Source: Ardenticatenaceae bacterium (GTDB taxonomy: Bacteria; Chloroflexota; Anaerolineae; Promineifilales; Promineifilaceae). Taken from it: 64,000 nucleotides of DNA. Below the pieces are notes generated by a model. That model had not been told where the DNA came from. It saw nothing but the letters and a program-made list of their open reading frames with translations, and searched no databases. Of the stretch, positions 54,480-63,133 are shown one piece after another (positions within the stretch are counted from its first letter, which is position 1; every line of letters begins with the position of its first letter). The position numbers were made by a program, and so were the translations under genes. Where the stretch lies: positions 1 through 64,000 of the forward strand of contig JACKBV010000004.1 in the NCBI GenBank assembly GCA_020634315.1. The letters are read 5' to 3'.

Positions 54480-55601
54480 TCATTCATGAAACTTTCTGTT
54501 CCGCTGCTCCAATAAATGTGCCACGACAATGGTGGCGGCAATCTGCCAGGATAACCACCAGTAAAGATGGTTGCTGCCATCGGTCGTCAAAGCTACGGCA
54601 ACGGCCGTTCCCCAGCCCAAGCCATATCCCACAACCAATGCCAGCAATGCAGGCTTGCTGCGTACACGAAACAAACTCTGCAAAAACAACGGCAACAGTA
54701 ACACAAAATCCCAACTCCACACATACGGCGTCACCAGGGGAGTCAACGCCAGGCTCCAGGCCATAGCCTCCGTCAATGGCAAGCGCCGCCAGATAAGCAC
54801 ATTCGCCACCAACGCCAACAGCAACGCCAATCCAGCCACAAGCCAACCGGGCCAGCCCCACCAACGTGGCAGCAGCTGCCACAACGAAGGTTGCAGCCAA
54901 CTGGGATTGTGATGCAGCGCCAACCTGAAATCAGGCAGCCAGCCTGGATAACGCACAAATAATGGCAGCAGCAGCAGCAGCACAAACGCGCCACTCCACA
55001 ATGCCAGACGCCAGACGCCGCGCCAACCCGCACGCTGCCAGGCACCTTGAAACAACCCCGGCAACACCAAAATCAGCAGTTGTGGCTTTGCCAGCACAAG
55101 CGCCAGATTCAGGCCAGCGCCCGCTGCACTGCCAGCCTGCAAAAAGTGTGCCGCCAGCAGCAGGCAAAGCGTCATCATCAAGGAAAATTGCCCCAGGCGA
55201 AGATGCGTGACTGTCGGAAAAAAGAGGAAGCTAGCCAACAGCGCAAAAGCCAGCCGCAAGGGCAACGGCCGTTTCCCAGCCGCCAGACCAATCAACACAA
55301 ACAACACCAGCACATTGCTCACCATCCACAACATGCTGGCCGGCGCCTTCGGCAGCGCCCCTAATAACAAAAAAAAGCTGATGACCGGTGGGAACCAGAC
55401 AGCATTACTGTTTGGAAAGAGTGACTGAATTTGATAAGGACTGTTCCCTTGCCACAACAAATGAGCCGGTGCCCATAAATTATTGCGAAAATCCCACAAT
55501 ACCCGCTGATTCGTGCGCACCAACCAGCTTACGACAAGCAAACCAACGGCTATCAACCCCCAAAACACCAATCGCTGTTTATGGCCTGAGCGAACTGTCA
55601 T
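54480..55601 (-). CDS. GT87/DUF2029 membrane glycosyltransferase
   Basis: 373 residues, nine to ten membrane segments. Family stretches: WAPAHLLWQGNSPYQ, NAVWFPPVISFFLLLGALP, LALVLAKPQLLILVLPGL, LALTPLVTPYVWSWDFVLLLP. DUF2029/GT87 enzymes (PimE, mannosyl- or arabinosyltransferases) use polyprenyl-phosphate sugars outside the membrane. It lies between two Wzz-type genes on the same strand, as part of the export operon. Confidence 0.92.
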   Translation of the reverse strand: MTVRSGHKQRLVFWGLIAVGLLVVSWLVRTNQRVLWDFRNNLWAPAHLLWQGNSPYQIQSLFPNSNAVWFPPVISFFLLLGALPKAPASMLWMVSNVLVLFVLIGLAAGKRPLPLRLAFALLASFLFFPTVTHLRLGQFSLMMTLCLLLAAHFLQAGSAAGAGLNLALVLAKPQLLILVLPGLFQGAWQRAGWRGVWRLALWSGAFVLLLLLPLFVRYPGWLPDFRLALHHNPSWLQPSLWQLLPRWWGWPGWLVAGLALLLALVANVLIWRRLPLTEAMAWSLALTPLVTPYVWSWDFVLLLPLFLQSLFRVRSKPALLALVVGYGLGWGTAVAVALTTDGSNHLYWWLSWQIAATIVVAHLLEQRNRKFHE

Positions 55602-55617
55602 GATGTGCAGAAAATAC

Positions 55618-56295
55618 TCACGCTTTGTAGCGTGGAATATCGCCTAAAATCGGCAAACCAAGCTCTTCTACCTGGGCACGGGTGCGCACGGTGGGGTCCA
55701 AATACTCGACCAACAAAGCCAATCCCACGCCTGCGCCCAAGGCCAAAATGACACGCAGCGGCAAATCTAGCTGCGCCCGCAGCCCCGCCGACACTTGATT
55801 CACAATGGGTTCATCGAGCGGGACAATAACGGCCGTTTCCCCACCCAACTGTGGCAGCGCCGCTGCATTTTGCGTCATCAACACCGTTATTGCCGCACGC
55901 ATTATCGCGGCCAACGCCTCGGCGTCACCCGCCGTAAGCGAGAGCGTCAACATGCTGCGCGTGTTATCAGCCACTGGCTGAATCGCTCCCGCAGGAATAT
56001 CCAGCCCTTCCTTGGCTAATTGGGCGCTGACGGCTGTGGCAAAGTTACGGCCGTTTACCCAATCCGTCAGCCCATTCACCACATACTCCGACGTCAGCCA
56101 GTTGTAATACCGCTCCTCTTGCACCGTGGCCGCCGTCGTCACCGGCTCCTGCGCCACAATAAAACGCACGCCCACCGTATAAACCGCTGCCGGAGATTGA
56201 TAGGTCGCCAATGCCACCCCCAACACAATCACGGCTGGGATTACCACCAACGGCCATCGCCGCCAAAAAATCGCCCAAAAACGACGCAACTCCAT
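55618..56295 (-). CDS. Wzz/YveK-like chain-length determinant, second copy
   Basis: 225 residues. N-terminal MELRRFWAIFWRRWPLVVIPAVIVLGVALATY membrane anchor, extracytoplasmic middle, C-terminal helix (LRVILALGAGVGLALLVEYLDPT), then RTRAQVEELGLPILGDIPRY, the same kinase-activating tail as 53747-54397. Different in sequence from that gene, so one kinase may serve two adaptors. Ends 16 bp before the GT87 gene start. Confidence 0.88.
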   Translation of the reverse strand: MELRRFWAIFWRRWPLVVIPAVIVLGVALATYQSPAAVYTVGVRFIVAQEPVTTAATVQEERYYNWLTSEYVVNGLTDWVNGRNFATAVSAQLAKEGLDIPAGAIQPVADNTRSMLTLSLTAGDAEALAAIMRAAITVLMTQNAAALPQLGGETAVIVPLDEPIVNQVSAGLRAQLDLPLRVILALGAGVGLALLVEYLDPTVRTRAQVEELGLPILGDIPRYKA

Positions 56296-56301
56296 AAACC
56301 T

Positions 56302-57423
56302 TTACACCCTTTCCTCTTCTCTATTCCCGCTTCCTTCTTCCAGTTTCTGCTCGATGAATGCCGTCAATTTATGCTGAAAAACGGCCGTATCAAACTGCTC
56401 TGCATGTCGTCGAATTCGCGCCGGGGAAACGGCCGTTGCATCAAACGCCTCCACCGCCCGCACAATTGCCGCCGCCGACTGCTCCCGAAACAGCCAACCC
56501 GTCTCCCCCGGAACAACCGTGTCCAAAGCGCCACCGGCGGCATACGCAATCACCGGGCGTCCCGCCGCCATTGCCTGAATCGGCGCAATCCCAAAATCCT
56601 CTTCACCGGGAAACATAAACGCTCGCGCTCGCGCCAGCAAATCCGGCAGCTCACTGTCCGGCACATAGCCCAAAAATTTAATGTTAGGCTGCGCCATCGC
56701 CTCTAATCGTTCCCGGTCTCGGCCGCTGCCTGCAATGTACAACGGCTTACCCAACTGATTAAACGCCTCAATCAACAAATCAATGCGCCGGTAGGGCACC
56801 AGGCGCCCCACAATAACATAATAATCTTCTACCCGGTTTGCCGGAGCAAAACGCTCCGTATCCACCGGCGGGTAAATGATAGTCGCCTCACGCTGGTATA
56901 CCTTGGCGATTCGCCGCCGCACTTCCTGCGATATGGCAATGAAATGATCGACACGATCCGCCGCCAGCCGATCCCACTGCCGCAGCCACAACAAAAATGG
57001 CGGCAGCACAGTGCGTGTAAATCGCCCCAACTGCTCCTGTTCCGCATATTGATGGTAGCGCCAAATATACCGCGTCGGCGTCAGGCAGTAGCAGACATGC
57101 ATGGTTTCCGGGCCAGTGATAATCCCGTGACAAAAACCACTTTTGTTGCTAATGACCACATCATAAGCACGAAAATCAAATTGTTCAAAAGCCAGGGGGT
57201 ACAAAGGGAAATAAAGCTGCTGTTTTTGCTGAGCTTTGGGCAGGCGGTCAATAAACGAGGTGCGAATATCCCAATTGCGCCAATGAAAGGGCATTTTGTC
57301 GCGCCAGTACAACGACGTATACACTGGCGCGGCGGGGTACAAGCCAACGAGCGTCTCTAGCACATCCTCCGCGCCGCCTATTTGATTGAGCCAGTCGTGT
57401 ACCAGAGCAACGTTCATCAGCAA
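56302..57423 (-). CDS. Glycosyltransferase, GT4 family (WbaZ-like)
   Basis: 373 residues, GT-B fold. MNVALVHDWLNQIGGAEDVL is the N-terminal Gly-rich loop typical of the mannosyltransferase WbaZ group; VDHFIAISQEVRRRI and the sugar-nucleotide region GEEDFGIAPIQAMAAGRPVIAY with the E-x7-type motif follow. The first residues can be MLMNVAL or MNVAL. Leads the minus-strand operon with the Wzz, GT87 and kinase genes. Two ACGGCCGT copies close together (56381, 56429). Confidence 0.92.
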   Translation of the reverse strand: MLMNVALVHDWLNQIGGAEDVLETLVGLYPAAPVYTSLYWRDKMPFHWRNWDIRTSFIDRLPKAQQKQQLYFPLYPLAFEQFDFRAYDVVISNKSGFCHGIITGPETMHVCYCLTPTRYIWRYHQYAEQEQLGRFTRTVLPPFLLWLRQWDRLAADRVDHFIAISQEVRRRIAKVYQREATIIYPPVDTERFAPANRVEDYYVIVGRLVPYRRIDLLIEAFNQLGKPLYIAGSGRDRERLEAMAQPNIKFLGYVPDSELPDLLARARAFMFPGEEDFGIAPIQAMAAGRPVIAYAAGGALDTVVPGETGWLFREQSAAAIVRAVEAFDATAVSPARIRRHAEQFDTAVFQHKLTAFIEQKLEEGSGNREEERV

Positions 57424-57489
57424 CCAGTGGGCAGTAATTGGTAATCAGCGTAACAGGGTCGGGCCGAATACTGTTTACTGATAACGAAA

Positions 57490-58167
57490 TCAGTTTAGAC
57501 CAAGCCGCTCCATACGCGCCGCCAATTCGGCTTCAACTTCCAGGCTTTGCATGGCATCATCTAACTGATTGTCGAGGCTGCTCGTTTGCATTTCCCAGGC
57601 CGCATCCGCATGGTCTAACCGTTGCCGGATATTTTCGGCGGCTTGCGCCACTTCGCTGTCGCCAGCACCCATGAGCGAATCCAGGGAGCGCATGGCCTTT
57701 GTCGAGACTTCTTTTGATTTGGCTAACTGCAACAAAAAGCCTAATTCTTCTCGTTCGGCACGGGCAATGTCTAAACGGCCGTCTAGCTTTATCTCAATAT
57801 CCTTTAGCTTCTCAGCGGCCGTTACCTGACGCGCCAACGACCCATCATACGTCTTGATCAAATCCAGCGTCGAATTAAGTTTGCGCTGCGTCACCATCGC
57901 TTCCGTGCGCTGTCCACGCTGAAGATAATGGTCTACCATGATGTCGAACTTAGCCGCCTCTTCAGCCAATGCCTCACGCCGCCGCCGCGAAGTTTTAATC
58001 TGCGCAAACATCGGCGTGATCGTCTTCTTGAACTCTTCCAATTCACGCTCAGCCTGGCGGATATACTCGTCATAGACAGCCAAATCGCTTTTTTGTAAAG
58101 CCTTATCAGCCGCATCATGCAATTTCGCTCTAAAAAGGGTACTTAATTTCTGGAATAAGGAAGCCAT
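57490..58167 (-). CDS. PspA/IM30 family envelope-stress protein
   Basis: 225 residues from the ATG at 58167 (MASLFQKLSTLFRAKLHDA), where family alignments begin; ATGs four and eleven codons earlier are unlikely. Almost wholly coiled-coil helices. Starts with an amphipathic helix able to bind membrane, then DLAVYDEYIRQAERELEEFKKT. PspA/Vipp1 proteins form rods or rings and repair or support the membrane. No psp regulator in the window. Divergent from the MoxR operon, with 220 bp between; I see no definite promoter there. Confidence 0.92.
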   Translation of the reverse strand: MASLFQKLSTLFRAKLHDAADKALQKSDLAVYDEYIRQAERELEEFKKTITPMFAQIKTSRRRREALAEEAAKFDIMVDHYLQRGQRTEAMVTQRKLNSTLDLIKTYDGSLARQVTAAEKLKDIEIKLDGRLDIARAEREELGFLLQLAKSKEVSTKAMRSLDSLMGAGDSEVAQAAENIRQRLDHADAAWEMQTSSLDNQLDDAMQSLEVEAELAARMERLGLN

Positions 58168-58387
58168 GCGCAATACCATCACTATGGACAACCAAGCCAT
58201 TCACCTAAGCGCTGTGGTTGTCAGATTTAATGGCTCAATAATACCTCTCTTTGCCTTAAAATCTAGTTTTCATGCCAAAGTTTGGCAATCCCTCTCGTGA
58301 AAGCGACTCTCATCAGCCCTTCGTTGGCGGCACAGAATCATCCCACAACCCCGATGACAACTATCTCCCAGCCACCGTTTTTATGAT

Positions 58388-59344
58388 ATGATCCAGCACA
58401 TGAATGAAATCCAAGAATTCGCCCAGGCTTTATTAGACAACACAGAAAAAGTGATTATCGGTAAGCGTGCAGCGCTGGAACTGCTGACTGTTGCTTTGTT
58501 GTGCGAGGGGCATGTGCTGCTGGAAGATGTGCCCGGTGTTGGCAAAACCATGCTCGCACGCGCGATTGCCATCAGCCTGGGCATTAATTTCAAGCGGCTG
58601 CAATGCACCCCTGATCTGCTGCCCAATGATGTGACCGGTGTTTCCATTTTTGACCAGAAAGAGCAGGCTTTCACCTTCCTTCCTGGGCCAGCCTTTAGCC
58701 ACATTTTGCTGGCAGATGAGATTAACCGGGCAACGCCGCGCACGCAGTCAGCTTTGCTGGAAGCGATGGGCGAAAGGCAGGTAACGGTGGATGGGGTGAC
58801 ACGGGTGTTGGAACGGCCGTTTTTCGTCATCGCCACCCAAAACCCCATCGAATACGAAGGCACATTCCCCCTACCTGAGGCACAACTCGACCGCTTCTTC
58901 CTCAAACTCAGCCTGGGATACCTCGACCCGGCCAGCGAAAGCCAGATGCTGCTCAACCTGGGCGGCACACATCCCATCGAAACAATCACACAGGTATTAG
59001 ATGGGATCAAACTGCCGCAACTTTCCCACCAGGTATGGGCAGTGAACGTAGATGAAACCCTGCGCAACTACATCATCAGCATCGTTTTCGCCACCCGCAG
59101 CCATGCCGATTTGCTGTTAGGGGCCAGCCCGCGTGGCAGTCACGCCCTTTATCGTGGCATTCAAGCGTATGCCGCGCTGCAAGGGCGCGATTACGCCCTC
59201 CCCGATGACATCAAGAAGCTGGCGCTGCCCATTTTGGCCCATCGCTGCTTGCTGCACCCGGAAAGCGCCCTGCGCGGGCGTACAGTCGAGGAGATTCTGC
59301 AAGAGATTTTGCGCGAAACAGCCCTGGATATTGGCGAATTATGA
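58388..59344 (+). CDS. MoxR-type AAA+ ATPase
   Basis: 318 residues (314 if the ATG at 58400 is used). Walker A DVPGVGKTMLAR, Walker B LLADEINRATPRTQSALLEAM, sensor FFVIATQNPIEYEGTFPLPEAQLDRFF, all MoxR hallmarks. MoxR proteins act as chaperones for maturation of protein complexes with von Willebrand-type partners. The following DUF58 and DUF4129 genes complete the common operon. One ACGGCCGT copy read as ERPF. Confidence 0.95.
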   Translation: MIQHMNEIQEFAQALLDNTEKVIIGKRAALELLTVALLCEGHVLLEDVPGVGKTMLARAIAISLGINFKRLQCTPDLLPNDVTGVSIFDQKEQAFTFLPGPAFSHILLADEINRATPRTQSALLEAMGERQVTVDGVTRVLERPFFVIATQNPIEYEGTFPLPEAQLDRFFLKLSLGYLDPASESQMLLNLGGTHPIETITQVLDGIKLPQLSHQVWAVNVDETLRNYIISIVFATRSHADLLLGASPRGSHALYRGIQAYAALQGRDYALPDDIKKLALPILAHRCLLHPESALRGRTVEEILQEILRETALDIGEL

Positions 59345-59375
59345 GCGCCACGTTCACCATTTACCACTAAAAATC

Positions 59376-60671
59376 ATGGGGCAATTAACCGGCCTGATCA
59401 TTTTTTTGCTAATCGTCGCTTTTTTGCTGCGGATTGACTTCATTTTCTATGTCGTCTACGTGTGCATTGGCGTTTACGCCTGGAGCCGCTGGTATACGCC
59501 GCGTGCTTTTGCGCGGCTGACCGGGCAGCGCAGCTTTACCGATCACGCTTTTCGGGGGGAAGAAGTGACGGTGACGCTGCATATCGGCAACCCCAATCGC
59601 CTGACCATTCCCTGGGTGCAAGTCAACGAATCTATTGCACCACACTTGCGCCAAAACAAGTTGGTGGCGGATGTGATCTCGCTGCAAGGAAGGGAAACGG
59701 CCGTTTTAACCTACCCCATCAAAGCAGCACAGCGCGGCTTTTACAAACTCGGCCCACTGCGCCTGAGTACCAGCGACCTCTTTGGCCTGATGCCCGAACA
59801 ACAAGCCTATCTGCCCCCTGATTTCATCACCATTTACCCGCGCATCACGCCATTGTCACAACTCGGTTTACCATCACGCCTCCCCTTTGGCACCGTTGCC
59901 AGCCGCCAACGGTTGTTTGAAGACCCGGCACGCCCGATGGGTGTGCGTAATTACCATTCTGGCGATTCGCCACGCCAGATTAACTGGAAGGTAAGCGCCC
60001 ACGCGCAGCAGTTGGTGGTTAAAACATTGGAACCGGCGATTTCCCTGGAAACGGCCGTTCTCCTCAACCTGCATACCGATGATTATCAGCGGCGCGACCG
60101 TGCCACGTACACCGAATGGGGCATCGAAATCGCGGCCTCGTGCGCTTCGCATCTGGTCAACCAACGCCAACCCGTTGGGCTGATCACCAACGGCATTGAC
60201 CCGTTATTGAAGCAAACGGGGGCAGGCGAGCTGGATTTTGACGAGACCAGCGGCCGTTTGCTGCGCCAAGCTGGCACTAATGGCAACAAAACGGCTCTCA
60301 TTCCACCGATGATCCTGCCACGAAACGGCCGTGCCCATCTCATGAAAATCTTGGAACGGCTGGCACGCATTGAAGCAGATGAAACCATTCCTCTAACTGA
60401 CTGGCTGCCCACAGCCTGCTTGAATTTAAGTTGGGGCATCACCATCCTGGTGATCACGCCTCGCGGCGATGAAGCGACCTGTCATGGCTTGCATCGCCTG
60501 GTGCGTTCAGGCTTTAACCCGGTGCTAATCGCCATTGAGCCAGATTATAATTTTGGTCTGGTGCGTGAACGCGCCCAACGACTGGGCTTTGCCGCTTACA
60601 ACATTACACAAACGCGTGATATGGATCAGTGGAAACGGCCGTTGCGCGGCAAGCCCGCAACATCCTTGTAA
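59376..60671 (+). CDS. DUF58 domain protein
   Basis: 431 residues from the ATG at 59376. Two membrane helices at the start (LIIFLLIVAFLL and IFYVVYVCIGVYAW), then a beta-rich part and the DUF58 core with GVRNYHSGDSPRQINWK, the family signature, which is a vWA-like fold. It starts 31 bp after MoxR. Partner of the MoxR ATPase. Five motif-type sites. Confidence 0.93.
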   Translation: MGQLTGLIIFLLIVAFLLRIDFIFYVVYVCIGVYAWSRWYTPRAFARLTGQRSFTDHAFRGEEVTVTLHIGNPNRLTIPWVQVNESIAPHLRQNKLVADVISLQGRETAVLTYPIKAAQRGFYKLGPLRLSTSDLFGLMPEQQAYLPPDFITIYPRITPLSQLGLPSRLPFGTVASRQRLFEDPARPMGVRNYHSGDSPRQINWKVSAHAQQLVVKTLEPAISLETAVLLNLHTDDYQRRDRATYTEWGIEIAASCASHLVNQRQPVGLITNGIDPLLKQTGAGELDFDETSGRLLRQAGTNGNKTALIPPMILPRNGRAHLMKILERLARIEADETIPLTDWLPTACLNLSWGITILVITPRGDEATCHGLHRLVRSGFNPVLIAIEPDYNFGLVRERAQRLGFAAYNITQTRDMDQWKRPLRGKPATSL

Positions 60672-60678
60672 CCATCTT

Positions 60679-62352
60679 ATGAAAACCGAACCCGCCAATC
60701 CACCGGCAAACGGAGATGAATATATCACCAACATCTGGTCACGTTCCCTGACACAGCCAGTAGCCATTGCCGTCATGGTCTCTTCCATCTTTGTCGGGGT
60801 TGCCGGTCTCATCAACGCCATCTCCCCTGGTCAGCCATGGCTTTCTCTGGGAAGCGTCTTTTTCCTGACCGCCCTGGAAGCCGTCTACACAACCAACTGG
60901 CTGCACCACCCCGACCGCCGCACCGTTGCCCGCACGGGTTATCGGGCAGCAGAATTTTTCTTTTTGCTGCTCATTTTGCGCGTCGCCGCCTGGTTCATTA
61001 GCAAACAACCCTTACCCGACCTCGACACAATCCGCCTTTTCCTGCGTGCGCCGCTGCTTTTCTTCAGTGATTCTTTTTTTCTCGCGATGCTCATCCTCGC
61101 CTTTCTCAATTGGCTGCTTGCCATTCGTGTGGGCATCATCTTCGCCCATTTAGCCGTCAGCCCTGGCGAAGCGACCTTTTATGCGCAGCCAGCCAGCGTA
61201 CAAATGCTGCACGCCGACAACAAACCCATTTACACCGGGCGCGGCAACCTGATGCGAGAATTCATCCAGGTCTGGCTGTGGGGCGGCGTTTTACTCATCA
61301 TCTCTGTTGGCTTCAGCAGCATCGATTTGCACACACTGGAGCAACAGTTCAATGTGCTTTCGCTGACGCATTTGGGATTGCCAACAGAATTGTTAATGGC
61401 ACTCGTCCTCTATTTTCTCGCCGGTTTTTGGCTGACCAGCCAGGGGCGTTTAGAAGCGCTCAATGCACGCTGGTTAATTAACGGCATTCACAAACATGAC
61501 ACAATCGAGCGGCATTGGCAGCGCAACAGCCTCTTTGTTTTGCTCGGCATTGCCCTGATTGCTGCGTTTGTGCCCATTGGCTCAACATTGCCCATCAGCC
61601 GCTTTTTGAATATAGCGTTGGGGGTTTTGTCGTATGCCACAACCATGATTCTTTACCTTTTCTCGTTCTTGTTGGGGGCGCTATTTTCTATGTTGGCGTC
61701 GCGTGCGCCAGATAGTCAACCGCCGCCGCCCACGCCGACGCCGTTAGCCACGCCACAGCCGCTCAACGACTTTGTGGCCAATCAACAACCGCCAGCGGCG
61801 GCGGCTGATCCGGCAGCGATGTTGGTAATGAGTTCGATTTTCTGGACGATTTTTATTGCGGCGATGGCAATTGCGATTTTGTTTTATTGGCGTGAACGGG
61901 GGTATCGGGTAAACGGCCGTTTCCTCCACCAACTCTGGAACCAGTTCATGCACTGGGTCAATGACTTTTGGCAAAATGTAAGCAATCAAGTGGGAGAATT
62001 ACGGCACACCTGGCAGCAGCAACAAAAAGAAGACCCGCAACCGGCAGCGAGCAAATCATCCTGGCGCTTTGTGCGCCTCAACGCCCTCTCGCCGCGCGAC
62101 CAGATTCGCTACTTCTACCTCTCCATCGTCCACCGCGCACAAGACAGCGGCATCCCCCGCCAACAGAGCGAAACCCCGCTGGAATACGTCAACAACCTCA
62201 ACGATCAATGGCCGGAAAAACAACAAGAGTTTGAACAGCTTACCGAGGCCTTCTTAGAAGCGCGTTACAGCGCCCACCCCATTGCCAAAAATCAAGCCAA
62301 CGGCATCAAACAAATCTGGAAACGAGTCAGAAGCGTCATCCGTAACCCATAA
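60679..62352 (+). CDS. DUF4129 C-terminal membrane protein
   Basis: 557 residues from ATG 60679, eight bases after DUF58. About seven membrane segments up to residue 420, with a Pro-rich cytoplasmic or periplasmic linker (PPPPTPTP). The soluble end RDQIRYFYLSIVHRAQDSGIPRQQSETPLEYV is DUF4129, the segment often found after transglutaminase domains. Here there is no transglutaminase core, so the usual fusion is reduced. Last gene of the MoxR operon. Confidence 0.88.
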   Translation: MKTEPANPPANGDEYITNIWSRSLTQPVAIAVMVSSIFVGVAGLINAISPGQPWLSLGSVFFLTALEAVYTTNWLHHPDRRTVARTGYRAAEFFFLLLILRVAAWFISKQPLPDLDTIRLFLRAPLLFFSDSFFLAMLILAFLNWLLAIRVGIIFAHLAVSPGEATFYAQPASVQMLHADNKPIYTGRGNLMREFIQVWLWGGVLLIISVGFSSIDLHTLEQQFNVLSLTHLGLPTELLMALVLYFLAGFWLTSQGRLEALNARWLINGIHKHDTIERHWQRNSLFVLLGIALIAAFVPIGSTLPISRFLNIALGVLSYATTMILYLFSFLLGALFSMLASRAPDSQPPPPTPTPLATPQPLNDFVANQQPPAAAADPAAMLVMSSIFWTIFIAAMAIAILFYWRERGYRVNGRFLHQLWNQFMHWVNDFWQNVSNQVGELRHTWQQQQKEDPQPAASKSSWRFVRLNALSPRDQIRYFYLSIVHRAQDSGIPRQQSETPLEYVNNLNDQWPEKQQEFEQLTEAFLEARYSAHPIAKNQANGIKQIWKRVRSVIRNP

Positions 62353-62394
62353 AAATACGGACTACGGATGACGAATTACAAGCGACCAACTGCG

Positions 62395-62940
62395 CTACTT
62401 ACCACTAACAGCAGTCAGCGCCCCCCAGGTAAACAACCCAATCACCAACTGGAATAACAGCGGATTAAGCGGGAAGGACAGCTCCTTTAGCAAGACATTC
62501 AACCCGGCTCCCAACAGTGCGCCCAGCCCCAAGCCAACCAAAGCGCCTTTGAGAGCTTCCCCAGGCACGCTAAAAAGAACAGCCACCAAGGCCCCGCCCA
62601 AAGCTGCAAACCCAATGAGACGACCAGCCTGAATAATCATTCTAGACGTTTGCGCATTACCTTCTTGAAAGGCAGCCATTAAAGAAGCCATCGTCACTTC
62701 CGGCAGCGTACTTAAAATGAGCACCAATTGCACCAAAGCCATCAACAATCCGCCGACAATCACGAAGAGCAGCACACGCCCCATTGTGTCTGGCGCTTTG
62801 TTAATGGACCAAATCACCGCGCCAACGGCTGCGCCTGCCGCCAGCCCTTCTAATGCACCATTGCCCAAATCGTTAACCAGGTCTAGCATAATAGCTGCAA
62901 CCATAGCCTTTCCCATAGCCTGTACCAAAAAACCTATCAT
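62395..62940 (-). CDS. Glycine-rich multi-pass membrane protein, unknown
   Basis: 181 residues from the ATG at 62940, decided by GAGGAG six bases upstream; six in-frame codons earlier are rejected. About five membrane segments with many Gly-xxx-Gly zippers (GALEGLAAGAAVGAV, ALVGLGLGALLGAGLN). No catalytic motif. Convergent with the DUF4129 gene. Function not recognised. Confidence 0.7.
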   Translation of the reverse strand: MIGFLVQAMGKAMVAAIMLDLVNDLGNGALEGLAAGAAVGAVIWSINKAPDTMGRVLLFVIVGGLLMALVQLVLILSTLPEVTMASLMAAFQEGNAQTSRMIIQAGRLIGFAALGGALVAVLFSVPGEALKGALVGLGLGALLGAGLNVLLKELSFPLNPLLFQLVIGLFTWGALTAVSGK

Positions 62941-63133
62941 TGAAGTCTCCTCAATCAATATATTCTCTAAAATTTATCTACCGTTACACCTGATGCAAAC
63001 GGAAATCTTCTCTAAACGCCAAATTTTACCCCAAGCCACCCTATTCGCTAATTTATCTTTTTCGTGATAAAAACAAGCGAAAAAATGCATTCTCTACTCT
63101 TCATAATTCAAACTTTCCCTAGGAGTTCCCACG

